From contig JAZKHY010000007.1 of assembly GCA_040385105.1 (NCBI GenBank), positions 12,831-76,830 on the forward strand: DNA of 64,000 nucleotides, given 5' to 3'. The notes under the pieces are model-generated. The model was not told where the DNA came from. It did no database searches and saw nothing but the letters and a program-made list of their open reading frames with translations. This DNA comes from JACMQX01 sp040385105 (GTDB taxonomy: Bacteria > Pseudomonadota > Gammaproteobacteria > Burkholderiales > Burkholderiaceae_C). Position numbers and translations under genes: made by a program. Numbering within the stretch: position 1 is the stretch's first letter; each line of letters opens with the position of its first letter. This document shows positions 8,086 through 16,258 of the stretch, one piece after another.

Positions 8086-9279
8086 ATGAAGATCATCGAT
8101 TCCCTCGTGACGCAGGCGGCCGGCATCGCCGCAGTGCGGCGCGACATCCATGCCCACCCGGAACTGTGCTTTGAAGAAGTCCGCACCGCCGACGTTGTAG
8201 CCCAAAAGCTCACAGAGTGGGGCATTCCAATCCACCGCGGCATGGGCACCACCGGCGTCATCGGCATTGTCGAAGGCACCGGCCCGAAGACCGGGCGCGG
8301 CATTGGCCTGCGCGCGGACATTGACGCGCTGCCGATGCAGGAGTTCAACACCTTCGAGCATGCCAGCAAGCATGCCGGCAAGATGCACGCCTGCGGCCAC
8401 GACGGCCACACCGCCATGCTGCTGGCGGCGGCCCAGCATTTCGCGAAGCACCGGGACTTTGCGGGCACCGTGTACCTGATCTTCCAGCCGGCCGAAGAAG
8501 GCGGCGGCGGCGCCCGCGAGATGATCAAGGACGGCATGTTCGAGAAATTCCCGATGGAGGCCGTCTTCGGCATGCACAACTGGCCGGGCATGCCGGTCGG
8601 CAAGTTCGCCGTGAGCACGGGGCCGGTGATGGCGTCGAGCAACGAGTTCAAGATCACCATCCGCGGCAAGGGCGGGCATGCCGCACTGCCGCACAACGGC
8701 ATTGACCCGGTGCCGGTGGCCTGCCAGATGGTGCAGGCCTTCCAGACCATCATCAGCCGCAACAAGAAGCCGGTCGATGCGGGCGTGATCTCGGTGACGA
8801 TGATCCATGCCGGCGAAGCCACCAATGTGATCCCCGACAGCTGCGAGCTGCAGGGCACGGTGCGCACTTTCAGCATCGAGGTGCTGGACCTGATCGAAAA
8901 GCGCATGCAGCAGATCGCGGAGCACATCAGCGCCGCGCACGATGCGCAATGCGGATTTGAATTCGTGCGCAACTACCCGCCGACCATCAACCACCCGAAG
9001 GAATCGGAGTTCGCGCGCCAGGTCATGGCCGGCATCGTCGGCGAGGAGAACGTGCTGCCGCAGGAGCCCACCATGGGCGCGGAAGACTTCTCCTACATGC
9101 TGCAGGCCCGGCCCGGCTGCTATGTGTTCATTGCCAACGGCGACGGCGCGCACCGCGAGATGGGCCACGGCGGCGGCCCCTGCATGCTGCACAACCCGAG
9201 CTATGACTTCAACGATGAGCTCATCCCCCTGGGCGCCACCTACTGGATCAACCTGGCCAATGCATGGCTGAAGGCATGA
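8086..9279 (+). CDS. M20 family amidohydrolase (hippurate hydrolase / aminoacylase type)
   Basis: A 397-residue M20D metalloamidase of the hippuricase/IAA-amino-acid hydrolase group, which cleaves N-acyl or N-benzoyl amino acids. Motifs: Arg-Arg-Asp-Ile-His-Ala-His-Pro-Glu near 18-26, Arg-Ala-Asp-Ile-Asp-Ala-Leu-Pro near 76-83, the metal motif His-Ala-Cys103-Gly-His105-Asp-Gly-His108-Thr-Ala, the catalytic Glu pair in Pro-Ala-Glu-Glu-Gly near 136-139, Gly-Met-His-Asn-Trp-Pro, and the last metal His near the C-terminus. AGGAG-type Shine-Dalgarno sequences lie upstream of the ATG. The next gene starts inside its 3' end, suggesting an operon of two peptidase-type hydrolases. Exact substrate cannot be fixed from sequence. 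Confidence 0.9.
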   Translation: MKIIDSLVTQAAGIAAVRRDIHAHPELCFEEVRTADVVAQKLTEWGIPIHRGMGTTGVIGIVEGTGPKTGRGIGLRADIDALPMQEFNTFEHASKHAGKMHACGHDGHTAMLLAAAQHFAKHRDFAGTVYLIFQPAEEGGGGAREMIKDGMFEKFPMEAVFGMHNWPGMPVGKFAVSTGPVMASSNEFKITIRGKGGHAALPHNGIDPVPVACQMVQAFQTIISRNKKPVDAGVISVTMIHAGEATNVIPDSCELQGTVRTFSIEVLDLIEKRMQQIAEHISAAHDAQCGFEFVRNYPPTINHPKESEFARQVMAGIVGEENVLPQEPTMGAEDFSYMLQARPGCYVFIANGDGAHREMGHGGGPCMLHNPSYDFNDELIPLGATYWINLANAWLKA

Positions 9280-10361
9280 CCGGGCCCGGCGAAGGGTTCT
9301 CGCAGAGCTACGCCGAGGCCCGCCGCAAGTTCCTGGCGGCCGCAGCCGCTGGGGGCCTTCGCGTCGAGTCGTACATCCACCCCGAGAAGGGCCGGGACGG
9401 CGAAGCGCTTGCCATGGACGTGGCGCTTGACGGGCCGGATGATGCCGGCAGGCTGCTCATCATCACCAGCGCCTGCCATGGCGTCGAGGGCTACTGCGGC
9501 AGCGGTGTGCAAGTGTTTGCGCTGAATGACGGCGAATGGCGGGCGAAGGCCCGCGAAGCCGGCGTGGCGGTGCTCTACGTCCATGCGCTCAACCCCTACG
9601 GCTTCTCGCACATCCGCCGGACCACGCACGAGAACGTGGACCTGAACCGCAATTTCCGCGACTACGCCAGGCCGCTTGAGCCCAACATGGGCTACCGCGA
9701 ACTGCACGAGCTGCTTCTGCCAGAACAGTGGCCACCGACAGTAGCCAACCAGGCCGCCGTGGGAAGCTACATCGCCACACGCGGCGAGGCCGCCTGGCAA
9801 GCCGCCATCAGCGCCGGGCAGCCGGAGTTCCCCGATGGCCTGTTCTTCAGCGGCACCGGGCCGTCCTGGAGCAACCTGACGTTTCGCAAGGTCCTGCGCC
9901 AATATTGCGCGCGCGCTGCGCGCCTCTCCTGGATCGACATCCACACGGGCCTTGGACCCAGCGGGCACGGTGAGCGCATCTACGCCGGCAAGGAAGACGC
10001 ACAAGCCATCGCGCGGGCCCGTGCATGGTGGGGCAGCCAGGTCACTTCCATTTACGATGGCACATCGTCATCGGCGCTGCTGACCGGCCTGGCCTTTGCT
10101 GCCGTGGATGAGGAATGCGCCCAGGCCGAGTACACCGGCATCGCCCTCGAATACGGCACCCGGCCCATCCTCGAAGTCCTGCAGGCCCTGCGCGCCGAGC
10201 ACTGGCTCAACATCCACCGCGACGCACCCGAAGCGCAGGCCCGTCAGATCCGGCAGGACATGATGGATGCGTTCTACACCGACACCGACGAATGGAAGAA
10301 ACAGGTCATCGACCAGGCGCGGGAAGCGATGTTCCAGGCTGTGGATGGTTTGAAGGGCTAA
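9264..10361 (+). CDS. DUF2817 / M14-type metallocarboxypeptidase
   Basis: A 365-residue protein of the DUF2817 group related to zinc carboxypeptidases. The likely zinc motif is Ser-Ala-Cys-His-Gly-Val-Glu-Gly (His-x-x-Glu) near residue 73, with an Asn-Pro-Tyr-Gly-Phe, Glu-Asn-Val-Asp-Leu-Asn-Arg-Asn-Phe substrate motif typical of M14, a third zinc His in Ile-Asp-Ile-His-Thr-Gly-Leu-Gly, and a late Glu in Ala-Leu-Glu-Tyr-Gly-Thr. The start overlaps the amidohydrolase by 16 bases, so the two are co-translated. No signal peptide is seen, so the substrate is probably an imported peptide or amide. It converges with coaX. Confidence 0.85.
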   Translation: MAEGMTGPGEGFSQSYAEARRKFLAAAAAGGLRVESYIHPEKGRDGEALAMDVALDGPDDAGRLLIITSACHGVEGYCGSGVQVFALNDGEWRAKAREAGVAVLYVHALNPYGFSHIRRTTHENVDLNRNFRDYARPLEPNMGYRELHELLLPEQWPPTVANQAAVGSYIATRGEAAWQAAISAGQPEFPDGLFFSGTGPSWSNLTFRKVLRQYCARAARLSWIDIHTGLGPSGHGERIYAGKEDAQAIARARAWWGSQVTSIYDGTSSSALLTGLAFAAVDEECAQAEYTGIALEYGTRPILEVLQALRAEHWLNIHRDAPEAQARQIRQDMMDAFYTDTDEWKKQVIDQAREAMFQAVDGLKG

Positions 10362-10372
10362 GCCAATTCGAG

Positions 10373-10388
10373 GCGGCCGTCAGGCCGC
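10373..10388. terminator. Hairpin between convergent genes
   Basis: GCGGCC-GTCA-GGCCGC forms a perfect 6-bp stem with a 4-base loop at the point where the DUF2817 gene and coaX converge, overlapping the coaX stop codon. There is no T tract on either side, so intrinsic termination is uncertain. Confidence 0.35.
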
Positions 10389-11159
10389 GTCGGGGGGCGT
10401 CCATCTCCTTGAAGCAATCTCCAGCAGCCCGTCAAAAATCAGCCCGTCTACAAGCTCGAACTGCACCGACATGCTCGGCGCCATCTTCCAGCCGGCGCCG
10501 CCGGTCATGTAGCAGGCGGGCTCAGCCTTGCAGTGGTTGCGCACGTGCTGCACCATCCGCTCGACCGCGCCGGCAATGGCGTAGGTGCCACCGCTGGTGA
10601 GCGCGTCGCTGGTGTTGGTGGGGAACTCGCGCACCTCGCCGGTGGGCACATGCAGGCCGGCCGTGCCGGACTCCAGTGCGCGCAGCATGATGCCGTGGCC
10701 CGGCAGGATGAGGCCGCCGAGGAACTTCCCGCTCGTGTCAATGGCCTCGACCGTCACCGCCGTGCCGACCATCACCACCACCATCGGCCGCGGAGCGCCT
10801 TGCGCGAGCATGCGGTGGCGCGCGCCGATCATGGCAACCCAGCGGTCCGAGCCCAGGCGCGTCGGGTGGTCGTAGCCGTTGACCAGGCCTGCTTCAGCGG
10901 CGCTGGAGACGACCCATTGCGCGGGAACGTCCCACAACTCCATCTGCTCCTGCACCCGGCCCTTGACCGCGTCGCCCGCGACGATGCAGCCAAGCATGCG
11001 CGAGGGCTCGGGCAACCCGGCCCAGTCGCCATCAGCCAGCTTGTCGATGTTTTCGAGGAATTCCGCGCCATGCGCCAGCGGCTGCGAGCCGGGCCTGGGC
11101 GCGTCATAAATCGCCCACTTCAGGCGCGTATTGCCAACATCAATAGCCAGGAACGTCAT
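10380..11159 (-). CDS. coaX: Type III pantothenate kinase
   Basis: Predicted to phosphorylate pantothenate, the first step of coenzyme A synthesis, without the feedback inhibition typical of CoaA. The 259-residue length is normal. The N-terminal ASKHA phosphate motif is Ala-Ile-Asp-Val-Gly-Asn-Thr-Arg-Leu-Lys-Trp. Then come Gly-Ser-Asp-Arg-Trp, Gly-Thr-Ala-Val-Thr-Val, and Gly-Gly-Leu-Ile-Leu-Pro-Gly. The Asp that usually sits two residues before Gly-Thr-Ala is Met here (Met-Val-Gly-Thr-Ala). As I remember it, the Baf-type homologue of Bordetella also lacks this Asp, so it may be a beta-proteobacterial trait. The ATG overlaps nothing upstream; a GC-rich repeat separates it from the LuxR-type gene. 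Confidence 0.9.
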   Translation of the reverse strand: MTFLAIDVGNTRLKWAIYDAPRPGSQPLAHGAEFLENIDKLADGDWAGLPEPSRMLGCIVAGDAVKGRVQEQMELWDVPAQWVVSSAAEAGLVNGYDHPTRLGSDRWVAMIGARHRMLAQGAPRPMVVVMVGTAVTVEAIDTSGKFLGGLILPGHGIMLRALESGTAGLHVPTGEVREFPTNTSDALTSGGTYAIAGAVERMVQHVRNHCKAEPACYMTGGAGWKMAPSMSVQFELVDGLIFDGLLEIASRRWTPPDAA

Positions 11160-11220
11160 GACCCATTATTGCGGGTTTCGCAAGGCGCCAGAGCGAGAAG
11201 GGGACGCACGGTCCGTGGGA

Positions 11221-11300
11221 GCCGTGGAGCCGGCTTTGCCGGGCCACTGGTTCCGCCCCCCAGTGGGGGGAGCGGCCGAAGGCCGGACGGGGGGCGTCCT
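11221..11300 (+). repeat. 80-bp extragenic GC-rich palindromic repeat, copy 1
   Basis: This 80-bp block matches the block at 28188-28267 with 5 differences and the same orientation. It contains CCCCCC-AGT-GGGGGG, a second GGGGGG, and GGCC/GGCC arms, so several hairpins can form. It ends at the stop codon of the minus-strand LuxR-type gene, whose TAG begins in its last two bases. It looks like a REP-type element that may act as a 3' hairpin for that gene. Confidence 0.85.
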
Positions 11301-11967
11301 AGATCGCCCCGAACCATATGGCGCGCTGGATCGCGGCCATCTTGTTTTCGACGCGCAGCTTGGCCGTGGCATTGGCAATATGGAAGTTGATCGTCCGGTC
11401 GGTGCAGCCGAGCAGCTTTCCGGACTGGCGGGCGGTCTTGCCTTCGAAGGCCAGCATCAGGCACTCGCGCTCGCGCGGGCTCAGCGGGCAGCGGGCATTG
11501 GCAATGGCGCGCTTGATCAGCGGCCAGATGTTGAGCGCCGACCACACCAGCGAGGCGGCTTCCGTCCGGTTGTTGAGTTCGCGCGGGCTGAACAGGAAAC
11601 ACTCGAATGCGCGGCCAGCGGGCAGTGTGAACTCGACCCGGATCACGGTCTGGAACCCGTGCGCCAGCGCCAGCACGCGCCAGCGGTTGGAGGCGACATG
11701 GTCCGCCTTCGCAATGTGCTGCCAGGCCACGAGCGGCGCGTCCGAGTCGCGCCAGGGCGCACCGAATTCACGGCTTTCGGCAAGGGCGGCGGCCGCGTCA
11801 GCGATTTCAGGGGGGTGGACCGCGACGGCCAGTCTCTCCTCGCGCGTACCAAACGGGTCGGGCCCCAGCACCACCACAGCTTCGACTGAATGCTCACGCA
11901 GGGCGAGAAGCCAGTCTCCCAACATGGACTCCAGGCTCACACTGTCAAAGTTAACAGGAAGTTGCAT
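11299..11967 (-). CDS. LuxR-type transcriptional regulator
   Basis: A 222-residue regulator. The last 65 residues are a LuxR/GerE helix-turn-helix: Leu-Ser-Pro-Arg-Glu-Arg-Glu-Cys, Gly-Lys-Thr-Ala-Arg-Gln-Ser-Gly-Lys-Leu-Leu-Gly, Thr-Ile-Asn-Phe-His-Ile, Lys-Leu-Arg-Val-Glu-Asn-Lys. The N-terminal half (about 1-150) is predicted alpha/beta and could be an autoinducer-binding-like sensor, but the conserved Trp/Tyr/Asp set of AHL-binding LuxR proteins cannot be confirmed, and no luxI is nearby. It is divergent from the receiver-domain gene at 12054 with a perfect short dyad between them, which may be its operator. The stop abuts the GC-rich repeat. Confidence 0.85.
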   Translation of the reverse strand: MQLPVNFDSVSLESMLGDWLLALREHSVEAVVVLGPDPFGTREERLAVAVHPPEIADAAAALAESREFGAPWRDSDAPLVAWQHIAKADHVASNRWRVLALAHGFQTVIRVEFTLPAGRAFECFLFSPRELNNRTEAASLVWSALNIWPLIKRAIANARCPLSPRERECLMLAFEGKTARQSGKLLGCTDRTINFHIANATAKLRVENKMAAIQRAIWFGAI

Positions 11968-11972
11968 CGACG

Positions 11973-11988
11973 TGTTTCATAAGAAACA
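11973..11988. promoter_or_regulatory. Inverted repeat between divergent regulators (candidate operator)
   Basis: TGTTTC-ATAA-GAAACA is a perfect 16-bp dyad located 6 bases upstream of the LuxR-type start and about 65 bases upstream of the receiver-domain gene. Its position suggests a binding site for the LuxR-type protein, inferred from location only. Confidence 0.45.
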
Positions 11989-12053
11989 GGACAATAGCAT
12001 GGCCCGTCTTTTTACCCAACGCAGACAGCCCCTTTGCAGTAACGGATTTCACG

Positions 12054-13031
12054 ATGAGTTTTCCCCTGTTCCAGCGCCCCGGCACCGTGGTCTTCCTGGA
12101 TGACGACCCCGACTACCTGGACATGCTGGCACTGGTGCTGCCCCGCAACTGGCACGTCCTGCTGTTCATGCGGCCGCAGGAATGCATCAACCACCTGCAA
12201 CAGGAGCCGCCACTGTGGGAGGCCGACGCCTGGACCCAGCAGGAGATGGTGGACCAGTGGCGCGACGGCACGCCGCTGATCCCGCAGATCCTGCGGTACT
12301 GGGGCGAGGGCACGCAGCGCTTCTCGCTGGCGCAGGTCTGCGTGGTGGACTACTCCATGCCGGACATGGATGGCCTGCAGGCGCTGGGCGAACTGGTGGA
12401 CTGGCCCGGCTCGCGCGTGCTGCTGACCGGCCAGGCCGACGAGCAGGTGGCGGTGCGCGCCTTCAACCAGGGGCTGATCGACCAGTTCATCGCCAAGCAG
12501 ACGGCCGACATCTCGCGCCGGCTGATCGACGCAGTGGAGCACCTGCTGGCCACGCCCAATGCGCGGCATTCGCAGATCTGGCGCAGCACGCTCACGCCGG
12601 AGCAGACGGCGCTGCTGCGCGTGCCTTCCGTCAGCCGCGACCTGTCGGAGTTCGCGGCCAAGCGCTGGGTCGAGCACATCACCATCGGCGACCCGTTCGG
12701 CGTGCTGGGCATGGACGCCGCAGGCCGCGCAAGCTGGCTGCAGCTGGAGCCGGCCAGCAGCATCGGCGAGCTGGTGCAGCTGGCCGAAACCGAACGCGTG
12801 GGGGCGACGGCGCTGGCCGACATCCGCAGCGGCCGCAAGCTGATTGACCTGGAGTTACGCCAGGCCCTGGGCCGAACCACGCCGCCCGAACTCAACCCTG
12901 CGTTCCTGATCGGCCGGGAGCAGTCGCTGATGGGCGCGCTCTTCAACATCGACCCTGAATTCGGGCCCGACGCTGCGAACAGTTACAACAGCTGGCTTGC
13001 GGGGCGGGGCCGGCGCACGGTGCAGGAATGA
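12054..13031 (+). CDS. Receiver-domain protein with atypical insertion and unknown C-terminal domain
   Basis: A 325-residue response-regulator-like protein. The acidic pocket is Leu-Asp16-Asp-Asp-Pro, the phospho-acceptor is probably Asp99 in Val-Val-Asp-Tyr-Ser-Met-Pro-Asp-Met-Asp-Gly, followed by Leu-Leu-Thr-Gly and a Lys in Ile-Ala-Lys-Gln. Between beta-2 and the phospho-Asp strand about 40 extra residues (roughly 52-92, Trp- and Gln-rich) enlarge the usual receiver. The remaining 175 residues have no DNA-binding helix-turn-helix or cyclase/phosphodiesterase motif that I recognise; they include Phe-Gly-Val-Leu-Gly-Met-Asp-Ala and a C-terminal Asn-Ser-Trp. The partner histidine kinase is not in the window. 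It is divergent from the LuxR-type regulator. Confidence 0.8.
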   Translation: MSFPLFQRPGTVVFLDDDPDYLDMLALVLPRNWHVLLFMRPQECINHLQQEPPLWEADAWTQQEMVDQWRDGTPLIPQILRYWGEGTQRFSLAQVCVVDYSMPDMDGLQALGELVDWPGSRVLLTGQADEQVAVRAFNQGLIDQFIAKQTADISRRLIDAVEHLLATPNARHSQIWRSTLTPEQTALLRVPSVSRDLSEFAAKRWVEHITIGDPFGVLGMDAAGRASWLQLEPASSIGELVQLAETERVGATALADIRSGRKLIDLELRQALGRTTPPELNPAFLIGREQSLMGALFNIDPEFGPDAANSYNSWLAGRGRRTVQE

Positions 13032-13080
13032 GGATCACTCCCTGTCAATATTGACAGGTCGGGTTAGTGCCTATGGAAAG

Positions 13081-14379
13081 TCAGTTCGCGGTCAGACGCA
13101 GGGCCGCCAGCGCCATGATCTTGGCCGAATCCACCAGCTCGCGGATGCCGACATATTCATCGGGCTGGTGCGCCAGGTCCAGGATACCGGGGCCGTAGGC
13201 GATGCAATCGGTCAGCTTGCCGGTGCGCACGATGTGCTTCTGGTCGTAGGTGCCGGGGCTGGCAATGTACTTGGGCTCCCGGCCGAGCACGCGTGCGATG
13301 GCGCGGGCCGTTGCGTCCACTACCGGCGCGTCGCGCGGGGTCGCCGTCGGCACGAAGCTCATGATCTCGCGGATGCCGAAGTCAAAGCCGGGGCGGGTGC
13401 GCTTGAGCTCCTCCAGCATGTCCATCAGCTCCTGCTTGACCGACTCCAGGCTTTCTTCCGCAATGAAGCGGCGGTCCAGCACCATGCGGCAGCTGTGCGC
13501 CACCACCGGCGCCGGCAGGTCGCCCGAGGGCCGGCCGCGCCCGTCCATGGCATAGCGCTGCTCGACCTGGCCGCCGTGGATGCTGTTGATGTTGAGCGTG
13601 CTCACCCGTGCGCCGGGCGGCTCCACCGGCTCGGCGGTGCGGCGCTGGCTGAGCACAGGCAGCAGCTGCGTTTCCAGCAGGTGCACGAATGCGCTCATGT
13701 GGTTGACGGCGCTGTCACCCAGGAAGGGCATGGAGCCGTGCGCAATGCGGCCCCTGGTCTCGACCTCGGCCCAGTACACGCCGCGGTGGCCCAGGCAGAT
13801 GCGGTCCACGCCCAGCGGCTCGGGAATGATCACGTGGTGTACGCGGGGCTTGCTGAAGTAACCCAGCTCCGCAAGGTATCCCACGCCCGAGAAACCCCCG
13901 GACTCCTCGTCCACCGTGCCGCTGATCTCCAGCGCGCCCGGAAAGGGCAGGCCCTCTTCCAGGATGGCCTCGCAGGCAATCACGCTGGCCGCCAGGCCGC
14001 CCTTCATGTCGCAGGTGCCGCGCCCGTAGACCTTGCCGTCCTTCACCTCGCCGCCGAATGGCTCGGTGGTCCAGCCGGGGCCGACTTCCACCACGTCGAT
14101 ATGGCTGTTGAAGTGAACGCATTCGCCCGGCGATTGCCCTTCGTAACGCGCGACCACATTGGTACGCGGGTACGCATCGCTGTCGCCCGGCGCGCCCTTT
14201 GCGCGGAGGTACTCCACCTTGAAGCCGCGCTTCGCCAAGCGCTCGCCCAGGAAGCGCGCACAGGCCTCATACGCATCGCCCGGCGGGTTGATGGTGGGAA
14301 TGCGCACCAGGTCCTGCGTCAGCGCGACGACTTCATCGCGCTTGGCCTCGATACGCTTGAGCAGGGAATCGTTGTTCAT
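13081..14379 (-). CDS. M20 family ArgE/DapE-type deacylase
   Basis: A 432-residue zinc-dependent M20A deacylase. Motifs: Ile-Pro-Thr-Ile-Asn-Pro-Pro-Gly near the N-terminus, His-Ile-Asp-Val-Val as first metal motif (near 93-97), Tyr-Gly-Arg-Gly-Thr-Cys-Asp-Met-Lys-Gly-Gly, the catalytic Asp-Glu-Glu-Ser-Gly-Gly, and Ala-His-Gln-Pro-Asp-Glu at the end. It is longer than classical ArgE or DapE. Since a better ArgE exists at 6813, this enzyme probably acts on another N-acyl amino acid or amide. The rhodanese gene ends 60 bases upstream on the same strand, so the two may be co-transcribed. The family is clear, the substrate unknown. Confidence 0.88.
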   Translation of the reverse strand: MNNDSLLKRIEAKRDEVVALTQDLVRIPTINPPGDAYEACARFLGERLAKRGFKVEYLRAKGAPGDSDAYPRTNVVARYEGQSPGECVHFNSHIDVVEVGPGWTTEPFGGEVKDGKVYGRGTCDMKGGLAASVIACEAILEEGLPFPGALEISGTVDEESGGFSGVGYLAELGYFSKPRVHHVIIPEPLGVDRICLGHRGVYWAEVETRGRIAHGSMPFLGDSAVNHMSAFVHLLETQLLPVLSQRRTAEPVEPPGARVSTLNINSIHGGQVEQRYAMDGRGRPSGDLPAPVVAHSCRMVLDRRFIAEESLESVKQELMDMLEELKRTRPGFDFGIREIMSFVPTATPRDAPVVDATARAIARVLGREPKYIASPGTYDQKHIVRTGKLTDCIAYGPGILDLAHQPDEYVGIRELVDSAKIMALAALRLTAN

Positions 14380-14439
14380 CGATCCAGTGTATCGGCGCCG
14401 GCCAGCGCGTGCAGCGCACCGTCAGGAATCGTCAGGCCC

Positions 14440-14865
14440 TCAGCCCTGCCGCCACGGCAGGCCGCGAAAACGCCAGCCGCCCTTGCGCCCGCGGTGGGCG
14501 TCGGCATCGGCGTCGCCTTCGAAACCTTCAAGGATGTTGTATGCCGCCACGCCAAGCCCGGTCGCACGCTTTGCAGCCGCCACCGAACGGACGCCGCTGC
14601 GGCACAGCAGCACCGCCTTCTTGCCCGGCGGCACCGCCGCCTTGATGCCTTCATCGAATGCCGCATTCATCGCCATGCCGGGCCACTGCTTCCAGGCCAG
14701 CGGTACGGCGCCGGGCACAAAGCCGACCCATTCGCGCTCGGCGTCGGTGCGCACGTCCACCAGCACGGCCTCGCCCGCCTGCACCCAGTCCCATGCCTGC
14801 TGCGGTGTCACATCGCCCGCATAGCCCTGAGCGGCTGCGGCCGCGCCGGATTGTTGTTCGCCCAT
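14440..14865 (-). CDS. Rhodanese-like domain protein
   Basis: A 141-residue single rhodanese domain. Asp-Val-Arg-Thr-Asp-Ala-Glu-Arg-Glu-Trp and Gly-Phe-Val-Pro-Gly-Ala-Val-Pro-Leu-Ala are the CH2-type motifs, and the active-site loop is Leu-Cys-Arg-Ser-Gly-Val-Arg-Ser with the sulfur-accepting Cys near residue 87. No signal peptide, so cytoplasmic. It probably carries persulfide sulfur from thiosulfate or a cysteine desulfurase to an acceptor. The start at ATG 14865 (Met-Gly-Glu-Gln-Gln) is preferred; an upstream start would add 13 residues with no family support. It precedes the M20 gene on the same strand. Confidence 0.88.
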   Translation of the reverse strand: MGEQQSGAAAAAQGYAGDVTPQQAWDWVQAGEAVLVDVRTDAEREWVGFVPGAVPLAWKQWPGMAMNAAFDEGIKAAVPPGKKAVLLCRSGVRSVAAAKRATGLGVAAYNILEGFEGDADADAHRGRKGGWRFRGLPWRQG

Positions 14866-15065
14866 CTTGTCAGTCCTGCCATTTCTTGAGGGTTGCACAT
14901 CCACCCCGTGCGAGTACGTTAGTTCATAACGCCCCGGCAGCGGGAAACAGTTTTTCCTTTCATCGTATCAATCCCGGGCCTTCGTTGGTGGAAACCCTCT
15001 TTGCTGACCTCCACCTGAACGACAAAGATGGCTTGCTAACAATTTTTCCAACACAGGAGACAGAC

Positions 15066-16184
15066 ATGACAGCAAGCAAAGTTCCAGGCCGCCGGGGCCT
15101 TCTCAAGGGTGCCGCAGTCGCCGCAGGCACACTGGCCGCCCCCATGGCCTATGCCCAGGCCGCACCTGTGGCGTTCCGCTTCCAGAGCACCTGGCCGGCC
15201 AAGGACATCTTCCACGAATATGCCAATGACTTCGCCAAGAAGATCAACGACATGGCCGGTGGCAAGCTGAAGATCGAGGTGCTGCCCTCGGGTGCCGTGG
15301 TGCCCGCGTTCCAGCTTCTGGAAGCCGTCAATAAAGGCACGCTGGACGGCGGCCATGGCGTGGTGGCCTACCACTATGGCAAGAACTCGGCGCTGGCGCT
15401 GTGGGGCTCCGGCCCGGCCTTCGGCATGAATGCCAACATGGTGCTGTCATGGCATGAGTACGGCGGCGGCAAGGCGCTGCTGGAAGAAATCTACAAGACC
15501 ATCAACATGGACGTGGTCTCCTACCTCTATGGCCCGATGCAGGTGCAGCCGCTGGGCTGGTTCAAGAAGCCGGTGTCCAGCGCAGCGCAGATCAAGGGCC
15601 TGAAGTTCCGTACCGTGGGCCTCGCGGTGGACGTGTTCAACGACATGGGCGCAGCCGTCAACCCGCTGCCCGGCGGCGAGATCGTGCCGGCGCTGGACCG
15701 CGGCCTGATCGATGCGGCCGAGTTCAACAACGCATCTTCCGACCGCGTGCTCGGCTTCCCCGACGTGGCCAAGAACTGCATGCTGCAAAGCTTCCACCAG
15801 TCGGGCGAGCAGTTCGAAATCCTCTTCAACAAGGCCAAGTACAACGCGCTGCCGGCCGAACTCAAGGCCATCATCACCTATGGCGTGCAGGCGGCCAGCG
15901 CCGACATGAGCTGGAAGGCGATTGACCGCAACTCCGCCGACTACATCGAGCTGAAGAAGGCCAAGGTCAACTTCTACAAGACGCCCGATGCCATCCTCAA
16001 GGCGCAGCTGGACTCGTGGGACAAGGTGACCGCCAAGAAGGCCGCCGAGAACGCGCTGTTCAAGAAGGTGCTGGACTCGCAGAAGGCATTTGCCGCCCGG
16101 GCCGTCGCCTGGGACAACGACTACAACATCAACTTCCGCATGGCCTACGACCGCTATTTCGGCAAGGGCGCCAAGAAGGCCTGA
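15066..16184 (+). CDS. dctP: TRAP transporter substrate-binding protein (DctP family)
   Basis: The periplasmic binding component of a tripartite ATP-independent transporter. The start is ATG 15066, with CAGGAGACAG 4 bases before it, giving 372 residues. The N-terminus has a twin-arginine signal (Arg-Arg-Gly-Leu-Leu-Lys-Gly, then Ala/Gly run ending Ala-Tyr-Ala-Gln-Ala), so folded export by Tat is likely. The mature part shows the TRAP ligand fold: Phe-Gln-Ser-Thr-Trp-Pro, Gly-Ala-Val-Val-Pro, a Lys-Gly-Leu-Lys-Phe-Arg-Thr-Val-Gly region that carries the ligand-binding Arg, and Ala-Leu-Asp-Arg-Gly-Leu-Ile-Asp-Ala-Ala-Glu-Phe. This subfamily often binds 2-keto or monocarboxylic acids, but the ligand cannot be assigned. 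It heads a dctPQM operon. Confidence 0.93.
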   Translation: MTASKVPGRRGLLKGAAVAAGTLAAPMAYAQAAPVAFRFQSTWPAKDIFHEYANDFAKKINDMAGGKLKIEVLPSGAVVPAFQLLEAVNKGTLDGGHGVVAYHYGKNSALALWGSGPAFGMNANMVLSWHEYGGGKALLEEIYKTINMDVVSYLYGPMQVQPLGWFKKPVSSAAQIKGLKFRTVGLAVDVFNDMGAAVNPLPGGEIVPALDRGLIDAAEFNNASSDRVLGFPDVAKNCMLQSFHQSGEQFEILFNKAKYNALPAELKAIITYGVQAASADMSWKAIDRNSADYIELKKAKVNFYKTPDAILKAQLDSWDKVTAKKAAENALFKKVLDSQKAFAARAVAWDNDYNINFRMAYDRYFGKGAKKA

Positions 16185-16200
16185 AGCCCGCTGCGGCCGG

Positions 16201-16236
16201 AAGGCGGCGGGCTGCCGGGCCTGCCGCCTTTTTTTT
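16201..16236 (+). terminator. Intercistronic hairpin with T8 tract (attenuator)
   Basis: AGGCGGCGGGC and GCCTGCCGCCT pair over 11 positions (one G-T) around a 6-base loop, followed by eight T. This is a full intrinsic terminator lying between dctP and dctQ. Partial termination would give more binding protein than permease, as is common in transporter operons. Confidence 0.85.
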
Positions 16237-16258
16237 GTGAAACAAGGAACGACACAAC

